NCBI GenBank assembly: GCA_019594025.1
Contig: JAFDUB010000096.1
Span: forward strand, 1 to 6,023
Source: Thermoplasmata archaeon
Lineage (GTDB): Archaea; Thermoplasmatota; Thermoplasmata; Halarchaeoplasmatales; Halarchaeoplasmataceae
Reading direction: 5' to 3'
Length of the DNA stretch: 6,023 bases
Below, one piece after another: positions 1 through 4,293 of this stretch (its first letter is position 1; each line of letters opens with the position of its first letter). The notes below the pieces were generated by a model. The model ran no database searches, was not told the origin of the DNA, and saw nothing but the letters and a program-made list of their open reading frames with translations. Both the position numbers and the translations under genes were made by a program.

Positions 1-1317
1 CAGGTTTCCTTTCAATCTCAGGTTTTTCACCGGTCCTTTTATCTCGCCGTTTTGAATCAGGAAAACCACATCCCTGGGAACTGTGGAGAAGGTACCCTCA
101 CTCATACTGGTAAACCTCGTGTACCAGTTCGATGTAAGGTAGATCGTCGGTCTGGTCGAGGAGGCGATGATCTCGTCGAAGCTGTACGACCCCGGTTTAA
201 AAACATAGTTCGAGGGTGCCGGCATCAAGGTCCTCGGATCGTTCTCCGTACCGGTCATACCGAGTTGGCTTAGTACCGAGTTGGAGGTGGTTTTAGGCCT
301 TATCCAGAACTTGAGTTTTATCCAGTTCATCAGTTTCCATAATTTGGCTGAAGAGGTGTTATGTAGGAGCCCTGTAAACTCACCATTCTTGATAATGTTA
401 GTCCTTTGGGATGGTGTTCCCTCGGCATCGAAGGGTCGACTGTTCATACCTCCCTTTACCAGGGGATCGTCTGCAACGGATATACTCTTGGGAAGTACCT
501 TTTTCCCCAACTTGCCCTTAAGACAGCTCATACCGGCGATCATCATAATTGGATTTGCACCTGCGAGTAAGTTTCCGAACAGGTTCGCACCGACCGTGGG
601 ACTCATTATCAAGTCGTAAGTTCCCTCTTTCCCTTCTTTAACGTTCGCTCCCCTTTGTGCCAGGTTTCCAGCCCTTTTACCAGCCTTTATCAACTTCTTT
701 TCAATATCTGCTAGGTTTCTGCTAACCACTAGACTTTGGCCGCTGCTCTTACTATCGTGGAAGGCACGTATCGTGGCTTTGCAGTGAGAAGTTCTATACG
801 TGCCCCCGTTACCGTAACCCGTAAGCAAACCCATTTTGGTATTTCCGAAGTAAAGAACTCCTGCCACCTTATGGGCCCCGGCGGAGACTGACTCGTCCAT
901 GGTTTTTCTTATCAAAGATGGAGCCCTTTCTGAAAAATTCTTGATTCTTTTATCGTAGAGTCCCTTTACCCCAGGATAGGAAGAATACCTCTCGTCGTCC
1001 ATACCCCAATAAAGTTTACTGGTGGGCAATCCGTCCAATATCCTAACCTCCTTTGGTATCCTTTGTTTTATCTTTTCAACGTTTGGATCCTGGATAGTGA
1101 GTGTGGTTATCTTTTTTCCCAACGAAAGAGGATGTCCTTTTGAAAGAAAGATGTCCAGGTAGTACCTATTCCATCGTTTGGTAACGTCTATATCTGTGTT
1201 TGAAAAGCGTATCTGATAGGAATCTTCCTCCACCAGTTTTGCTATCACTTCCTTAGCACCGGCTTTAAGGCCGTGATCCACCGCCAATCGTATAAGTTCT
1301 TGATTGAATCTTTCCAT
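1..1317 (-). CDS. pmbA: PmbA/TldE-family subunit of TldD/TldE protease (3' end beyond window)
   Basis: Open without a stop for 439 codons from ATG at 1317-1315 to the left edge; the C-terminus is cut off, probably by only a few tens of residues, because the visible end (ENG-like 'IQNGEIKGPVKNLRLKGNL') matches the family's last conserved block. It is the non-catalytic partner of TldD in a cytoplasmic metalloprotease that degrades unfolded peptides and, in bacteria, matures microcin B17. Consistent with TldE, it has no HExxxH zinc motif; the equivalent region reads 'LIMSPTVGANLFGNLLAG'. Other family blocks are 'VADDPLVKGGMNSRPFDAEG', followed by 'NGEFTGLLHNTSSAK', and 'PAPSNYVFKPGSYSFDEII'. The start is supported by a GGTGAT Shine-Dalgarno four bases upstream that overlaps the tldD stop codon, which suggests translational coupling. 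One oddity is a Trp/Lys-rich stretch encoded at about 292-345. Family assignment is strong; substrates are unknown. Confidence 0.93.
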   Translation of the reverse strand, partial: MERFNQELIRLAVDHGLKAGAKEVIAKLVEEDSYQIRFSNTDIDVTKRWNRYYLDIFLSKGHPLSLGKKITTLTIQDPNVEKIKQRIPKEVRILDGLPTSKLYWGMDDERYSSYPGVKGLYDKRIKNFSERAPSLIRKTMDESVSAGAHKVAGVLYFGNTKMGLLTGYGNGGTYRTSHCKATIRAFHDSKSSGQSLVVSRNLADIEKKLIKAGKRAGNLAQRGANVKEGKEGTYDLIMSPTVGANLFGNLLAGANPIMMIAGMSCLKGKLGKKVLPKSISVADDPLVKGGMNSRPFDAEGTPSQRTNIIKNGEFTGLLHNTSSAKLWKLMNWIKLKFWIRPKTTSNSVLSQLGMTGTENDPRTLMPAPSNYVFKPGSYSFDEIIASSTRPTIYLTSNWYTRFTSMSEGTFSTVPRDVVFLIQNGEIKGPVKNLRLKGNL

Positions 1318-1327
1318 GACGATCACC
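1318..1327 (-). promoter_or_regulatory. Shine-Dalgarno of pmbA overlapping the tldD stop
   Basis: The minus strand reads GGTGAT (1327-1322) four bases before the ATG at 1317-1315. The TGA inside it is the tldD stop codon (1325-1323). GGTGA is complementary to the 3' end of archaeal 16S rRNA. The overlap fixes the pmbA start and suggests that a ribosome finishing tldD can reinitiate on pmbA, keeping the two subunits in balance. Confidence 0.75.
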
Positions 1328-2753
1328 CCACCTCTATGTTTCTCATCCTTAGATGCGGTCCGCCGACGGATACCGGCACGGGCTGCATCGGATCGCTTTT
1401 ACCGCAGGGGGCCATCCGTGTGACGTAATCCTTCGACACTGCATCTATGCAGCTTAAAATACCGTTGGTGGTCAATTCCAGTACAGGTCTTTTAACCATG
1501 GTATCCGTCACCTCCCCGTTCTCTATCAGGTATGCTTCCAGCCCGACGTATTTGCTGTGGAATCGCCTGTCGTCTATGTTCCACTCGGTGAAACTGTTCA
1601 TGAGTATTCCTCTTTTTACCCCTTCTATCAACTCTTCTTTGGTGTAGTCACCAGGCTTGAAAAAGGTGTTCGCCATCCTGACTATGGGTTCCCTGCTGTA
1701 AGAATTGGACCTGGCGGCTGCGTTGGAAACGGTGTTAAATTCATAGGCGTACTGCCGGTTGAGAAGCAGTTCGTTCAAATGTCCGTTCTTTATCAGATAT
1801 CTTCTTCTAGCCTTAACGCACTCGTCGTCGTAAAGGTAGAATCCGGGACTGCCTTTCAGGGTAGGGTCGTCGATTATCGAAACGTTTTCGTTTCCCATCT
1901 TTATTTTCCCCTCCTGATCCATCAGTTCTTTGTAGAACGATTCTCCGGCCTGGGCTCCTTCCCTACCCATTATTCTGTCGGCCTCGCTGGGATGCCCTAC
2001 GTTTTCATGAGCCATTATACCGGAAACGTCTCCTGAAACAACCACGTCGATAGGTTTATCGAACTTTATTCTACCAGCGTTTTCAATGGTCTTAACCAGG
2101 TTTTTAGCTTCATCAACAACGGTGTTCTTAATGTTTTTTTCACCTACCCACTCCCATCCCGAGGTGCCTCCCAAGCCAATCATCCTCTGCTCTCTTTTGT
2201 CTTTTACCCTGGCGTTCATCATGGTGAACACGCTGATGTAAGAGAGGTTAGAATCTACCTGTGAGCCGTGGGATGTGGTGATGTACTTGTTCTCTCTTTT
2301 AGTACCTAAGAAGACGATCCTGTTCTTAACCGCCCTTCCGGCTTCCTTCTTGATTCCTTTATCCAAACTTGTTATGAACTCTTGCTTTTTTTCACCGGGT
2401 ACGTCATCGAAAGGTATCTTCACAGGTACCTTCCAACGTGTTTTAACACTTTTTTCTCCGGAGAGTTTTATCGGCAGTTCTCTCTTACTGGACCTCGCCA
2501 TTCGGACTATGGAATTCGTCAGTTCTCCAACCGCCTTTTTTTCGAGACGATCGATGGAGCCGAAACCCATGCAGCCGTCAACCAGGACTCGAACACCTAT
2601 ACCATTGCTCGGTTTCTTCTGTATGCTGAGAAACTTACCGTTACGAGCGATATAATTTTCATCTACCGTGCTTAGAAAACGTGCCTCTACGTACTCGGCA
2701 CCTATGGATTCTCCATACTCCACAGCGTAGTCTGAAAGACTCTTACCATCCAT
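1323..2753 (-). CDS. tldD: TldD-family zinc metalloprotease
   Basis: 476 residues, the usual length for TldD. It is the catalytic subunit of the cytoplasmic TldD/TldE peptidase. The signature HExxxH zinc motif is present as H249-E250-N-V-G-H254, followed by 'PSEADRIMGREG'. The third zinc ligand expected from TldD structures is the C-terminal cysteine, here C450 in 'MAPCGKSDPMQPVPVSVGGP'. The N-terminal domain (residues 1-90) has the family's self-association fold pattern, with 'VEARF' and 'NGIGVRVLVDGCMGFGS'. Residues 295-420 carry the conserved 'DDPTLKGSPGFYLYDDE' and 'ANTFFKPGDY' blocks. All catalytic residues are intact, so the enzyme should be active. It is followed after five bases by pmbA, forming an operon. 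A TATA box about 34 bp upstream and no Shine-Dalgarno suggest a very short or absent leader. Confidence 0.96.
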   Translation of the reverse strand: MDGKSLSDYAVEYGESIGAEYVEARFLSTVDENYIARNGKFLSIQKKPSNGIGVRVLVDGCMGFGSIDRLEKKAVGELTNSIVRMARSSKRELPIKLSGEKSVKTRWKVPVKIPFDDVPGEKKQEFITSLDKGIKKEAGRAVKNRIVFLGTKRENKYITTSHGSQVDSNLSYISVFTMMNARVKDKREQRMIGLGGTSGWEWVGEKNIKNTVVDEAKNLVKTIENAGRIKFDKPIDVVVSGDVSGIMAHENVGHPSEADRIMGREGAQAGESFYKELMDQEGKIKMGNENVSIIDDPTLKGSPGFYLYDDECVKARRRYLIKNGHLNELLLNRQYAYEFNTVSNAAARSNSYSREPIVRMANTFFKPGDYTKEELIEGVKRGILMNSFTEWNIDDRRFHSKYVGLEAYLIENGEVTDTMVKRPVLELTTNGILSCIDAVSKDYVTRMAPCGKSDPMQPVPVSVGGPHLRMRNIEVG

Positions 2754-2782
2754 GTTAAGACCGAAGGGATATTTCTTGGTGG

Positions 2783-2793
2783 GTATATAGTAG
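2783..2793 (-). promoter_or_regulatory. TATA box of the tldD-pmbA operon
   Basis: The minus strand has CTACTATATAC, centred about 34 bp before the tldD ATG. With the usual archaeal spacing of about 26 bp from TATA to transcript start, the mRNA would begin within about ten bases of the ATG. That agrees with the absence of a Shine-Dalgarno there. Seen from sequence only; the start site is inferred. Confidence 0.6.
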
Positions 2794-2806
2794 TTTAGAT
2801 GGGGGT

Positions 2807-2842
2807 AGACATACTTACCGTTTTTGAACCGTAAGACATACT
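2807..2842. repeat. 9-bp direct repeat flanking an imperfect dyad upstream of tldD
   Basis: AGACATACT occurs at 2807-2815 and again at 2834-2842, a period of 27 bp. Between and partly overlapping the copies is CTTACcG / CcGTAAG (2814-2820 and 2829-2835), an imperfect inverted repeat. The block begins about 15 bp upstream of the tldD TATA box, where archaeal activators commonly bind. Function is inferred from position only. Confidence 0.45.
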
Positions 2843-2871
2843 CCTAAATGTATGGGATATGAAGGTTCAAA
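2823..2871. repeat. Nested inverted repeat
   Basis: TTTGAACC (2823-2830) and GGTTCAAA (2864-2871) are a perfect 8-bp inverted repeat. Inside them CATAC (2837-2841) and GTATG (2850-2854) form a second 5-bp repeat around an eight-base loop. Together they could fold into one hairpin with an internal loop, in RNA of either strand, or serve as protein-binding half-sites upstream of tldD. Confidence 0.5.
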
Positions 2872-2902
2872 TGATGACCACATCGAAATATCTATACGGC
2901 AT

Positions 2903-2910
2903 GGTATAAA
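2903..2910 (+). promoter_or_regulatory. Plus-strand TATA-like box
   Basis: GTATAAAA within 'atggtataaaat' resembles the archaeal TATA consensus. A transcript starting about 25 bp downstream would begin near 2928-2933, exactly at the first arm of the inverted repeats at 2928-2986. No purine-rich BRE is obvious upstream and AT-rich boxes occur by chance, so this is a weak call. Confidence 0.3.
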
Positions 2911-2927
2911 ATCCGTGCTTCACTTAG

Positions 2928-2986
2928 CTCCGTAAATAAGGAAAGGGTCCGAGTGATAAGACGGAGGGATGAAATATCGCTTATCA
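2928..2986 (+). repeat. Two abutting, interleaved inverted repeats (possible H-type pseudoknot RNA)
   Basis: Stem 1 is CTCCGT (2928-2933) with ACGGAG (2961-2966). Stem 2 is TGATAAG (2954-2960) with CTTATCA (2980-2986). The arms alternate, and the 5' arm of stem 2 ends one base before the 3' arm of stem 1 begins, so the two helices could stack end to end. The loops would be about 20 and 13 nucleotides. This could be a small RNA or riboswitch-like fold, or a chance arrangement. The strand is given as plus because of the TATA-like box just upstream; both strands can pair. Confidence 0.35.
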
Positions 2987-3095
2987 ACACGGGAATCGTC
3001 GAGTATGATAGAACAGGGCAAAACATATCAGGGTTGGATAGATAGTGATAGCTTGTAAGTGAGAAGAGTGGATATCGTTTTGGTAGAACCCAATT

Positions 3096-3605
3096 TCACT
3101 CGGCATAAAGATACTCCTCAGCCAGTACCTCAAGTACTCCACCCTTCCATCCCCGGTCTTTAATCATCTCCTTCACAACCCTTTTAGCTTCTTCCTTTGA
3201 TATGATATCCTCATTTAGCAGTTCCTTAATAACAGCAACCGAGATCCGCTGACGGATGCCTTCTTTTATCGCCAGTTCCTCCAACGTGGAAGCCGCTTTT
3301 ATATCATCCATCACCAAATTTCTTATCTTATTTTTCTTGGCTAATACGAAACAAGACGCTTCACCTTCATCAACGGAAGATGATTGTATATCTTCAACGT
3401 CTTTAGAGATATTTATAATATTTATCGATCCCGATTCAGTAAGATGTAGTACTTCTTCAGAAGCCCGTCCGACCTGATCGTTGTACTGTTTTAACTCTTT
3501 CAATTCTTCCACCACGAGTTGAGTTAAAACTATATCTATGTTTTCAGAAGCTATCTTCAGTAAACCGGTCATCTGTAAGGAGATCAAGGCAGAAGTATCC
3601 ATCAC
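3096..3605 (-). CDS. PIN-domain ribonuclease toxin (VapC-like)
   Basis: 169 residues, PIN-fold endoribonuclease and likely toxin of a type II toxin-antitoxin pair; such toxins cleave RNA, often tRNA or rRNA, when released from the antitoxin. The metal-binding acidic residues are visible in order: D3 in 'MDTSALISL', E33/E34 in 'VVEEL', D79 with E82 in 'VDEGEA', and D100/D101 in 'VMDD'. After the PIN core the C-terminus (about 125-169) is a helical tail with 'ISKEEAKRVVKEMIKDRGW', as in PIN proteins of the DUF3368 type that pair with UPF0175-like antitoxins. Translation begins at GTG 3605 or, as likely, at ATG 3602. The same frame stays open upstream into the antitoxin but offers no further start codon. 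It follows the antitoxin gene after 20 bp and is surely cotranscribed. The active site appears intact. Confidence 0.85.
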   Translation of the reverse strand: MMDTSALISLQMTGLLKIASENIDIVLTQLVVEELKELKQYNDQVGRASEEVLHLTESGSINIINISKDVEDIQSSSVDEGEASCFVLAKKNKIRNLVMDDIKAASTLEELAIKEGIRQRISVAVIKELLNEDIISKEEAKRVVKEMIKDRGWKGGVLEVLAEEYLYAE

Positions 3606-3625
3606 TACTCTTGCTATAGTATCAC

Positions 3626-3937
3626 CTATGCTGTTGAATCTTTGGAGGTAGTAAGACCCTTTTCAAAGGATTCTTTAGCAGTGTGAAAGAAAAATGCGAC
3701 TCTTCTAGCTTCTTCATATCCGATAATTCTTATCAGTTCGTCAAAGGAGATCCTGCCTTCTGCGTACTCCTTAGCAACTATTTTCTTGATCTCGTCTCTC
3801 TCTTCTTCTTTCCTAATGTAATCTACCAGAACCTTCCGTATCAAATCTGATTTTGTCTCTTTATGCTTCGATGCTAGTTTCTCAAGTTTTTTCTTCAAAC
3901 GGTGGTTTATCCTGACCGTAAGTGTGTCACTCGTCAT
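3626..3937 (-). CDS. Ribbon-helix-helix antitoxin with UPF0175-like tail
   Basis: 103 residues, upstream partner of the PIN toxin. Residues 4-10 ('DTLTVRI') form the DNA-binding beta strand, 11-25 and 27-43 the two helices of a ribbon-helix-helix (CopG/MetJ type) fold, with the conserved 'SDLIRKVLVDYI'. Residues 44-60 are charged and helical. Residues 60-95 ('EGRISFDELIRIIGYEEA' onward, with an FFF patch) recall the UPF0175 antitoxin domain and probably bind and inhibit the toxin. The protein should dimerise on DNA and repress its own operon, with the toxin as co-repressor. The start is ATG 3937; there is no Shine-Dalgarno, and the TATA box is only about 28 bp upstream, so the mRNA is probably leaderless. 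Identity as antitoxin is inferred from fold, order and spacing. Confidence 0.8.
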   Translation of the reverse strand: MTSDTLTVRINHRLKKKLEKLASKHKETKSDLIRKVLVDYIRKEEERDEIKKIVAKEYAEGRISFDELIRIIGYEEARRVAFFFHTAKESFEKGLTTSKDSTA

Positions 3938-3938
3938 A

Positions 3939-3957
3939 TGTAATACAACGTGTTACA
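3939..3957 (-). promoter_or_regulatory. Candidate operator of the toxin-antitoxin operon
   Basis: The minus strand reads TGTAACAC-GTT-GTATTACA, a dyad with seven of eight matched positions per arm and a three-base spacer. It ends one base before the antitoxin ATG and begins three bases past the TATA box, so a bound ribbon-helix-helix protein would block RNA polymerase at the start site. Dyad and position are seen; binding by the antitoxin is inferred. Confidence 0.6.
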
Positions 3958-3960
3958 AAG

Positions 3961-3976
3961 TATATAATATTTTTCT
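3961..3976 (-). promoter_or_regulatory. TATA box and BRE of the toxin-antitoxin operon
   Basis: The minus strand reads AGAAAAATATTATATA, a purine-rich BRE-like run followed by a TATA element centred near 3965. It is about 28 bp from the antitoxin ATG, so the predicted transcript start falls within a few bases of the start codon, meaning a leaderless message. Confidence 0.65.
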
Positions 3977-4019
3977 AGTTATCATGTTAGGAGCCTATTG
4001 TTCACGGATAAGACGCCCG

Positions 4020-4027
4020 TAAAAAAG
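4020..4027 (-). terminator. T-run downstream of tRNA-Ser
   Basis: The minus strand has a run of six T (4026-4021), about 97 bases past the tRNA 3' end and before the toxin-antitoxin promoter. Archaeal RNA polymerase terminates at such runs without a hairpin. It could end the tRNA transcript; weak evidence. Confidence 0.35.
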
Positions 4028-4122
4028 TGATGACCAGACTACTATCAAGGGTTCCCGTAAATATCATTCCCACATAAAGAGCGTATTCCAGGCTTTTACC
4101 AAATCCGACTCAGTAAGAAGAG

Positions 4123-4207
4123 CGCGGGAAGGGGGATTTGAACCCCCGGGGTGCTAAGCACCAATGGATTAGCAGTCCATCGCCCTACCAGGCTGAGCTA
4201 TCCCCGC
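4123..4207 (-). tRNA. tRNA-Ser(GCU)
   Basis: An 85-base class II tRNA decoding AGC/AGU. The acceptor stem is GCGGGGA (4207-4201) with TTCCCGC (4130-4124), including one G-T pair. The anticodon loop CTGCTAA gives anticodon GCT (4173-4171), flanked by the ATGGA/TCCAT stem. The long variable arm GGTGC-TTA-GCACC (4162-4150) is the serine hallmark. The T arm is GGGGG-TTCAAAT-CCCCC (4147-4131). The discriminator base is G (4123), as SerRS expects. CCA is not encoded; the next bases are CTC, so it must be added afterwards. No intron is present. No good TATA box lies at the expected distance upstream, so the tRNA may be read from a weak promoter or from the upstream gene. Confidence 0.96.
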
Positions 4208-4231
4208 ATTTTTAGTTATAGCTTCATAGTT

Positions 4232-4245
4232 GTGCTGGCGAGCAC
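4232..4245. repeat. Short GC-rich hairpin upstream of the tRNA
   Basis: GTGCT-GGCG-AGCAC on the plus strand is a perfect 5-bp inverted repeat with a four-base loop, about 25 bp before the tRNA 5' end. No T-run follows it on either strand. Its arms match the inner part of the tRNA variable-arm stem (GTGCT/AGCAC), which may be chance. Confidence 0.35.
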
Positions 4246-4277
4246 CAGTCTGATTTCAGGATAGAACATAGGTCGGA

Positions 4278-4286
4278 TTAAAAAGG
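4278..4286 (-). terminator. T-run after the winged-helix NTPase gene
   Basis: The minus strand reads CCTTTTTAA eight bases after the stop codon at 4296-4294. A five-T run just past a stop is a typical archaeal terminator, and would separate this gene from the tRNA. Short run, so only moderate support. Confidence 0.4.
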
Positions 4287-4293
4287 TTTGCCC

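Larger units (their letters stand above)
2754..3095. other. 342-bp intergenic region with repeats, no convincing gene
   Basis: This gap separates the PIN toxin from tldD. No frame holds a recognisable protein. The longest small frames are a 44-codon frame on the minus strand (3026-2892), a 29-codon frame on the plus strand (2969-3058) and a 27-codon frame on the plus strand (2852-2935). It contains the tldD TATA box (2783-2793), a 9-bp direct repeat (2807-2815 and 2834-2842), a nested inverted repeat (2823-2871), a plus-strand TATA-like box (2903-2910) and two abutting inverted repeats (2928-2986). The density of short repeats suggests a regulatory region or a small structured RNA. No clear T-run terminator follows the toxin gene. 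From 2987 to 3095 I see nothing else of note. Confidence 0.6.

Noticed and set aside
52..619. Two plus-strand open frames (73 and 112 codons).
   Set aside because: They lie antisense inside pmbA, whose frame is continuous and matches its family throughout; no family resemblance on the plus strand.
1447..2675. Four overlapping plus-strand open frames, the longest 159 codons.
   Set aside because: They are antisense shadows of tldD, which has all catalytic motifs in the minus-strand frame.
2871..2877. ATGATGA resembling the C box of a C/D guide RNA (also GTGATGA at 4027-4033).
   Set aside because: No matching CTGA D or D' box at suitable distance, so no C/D RNA is supported.
2892..3026. 44-codon minus-strand frame downstream of the PIN toxin.
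   Set aside because: No ribosome-binding site, Ser/Leu-rich without a recognisable pattern, and such a length is expected by chance in a 342-bp gap.
2754..3095. RiPP precursor peptide next to tldD/pmbA.
   Set aside because: TldD/TldE can mature such peptides, but none of the small frames here has a leader-core pattern, a ribosome-binding site or modified-residue clustering.
2955..4015. GATAAGACG occurring at 2955-2963 and at 4007-4015.
   Set aside because: A single shared 9-mer between two gaps is compatible with chance and has no shared flanks.
4123..4207. tRNA gene as an attachment site for an integrated element.
   Set aside because: No repeat of the tRNA 3' end is present in the window and no integrase gene is visible.
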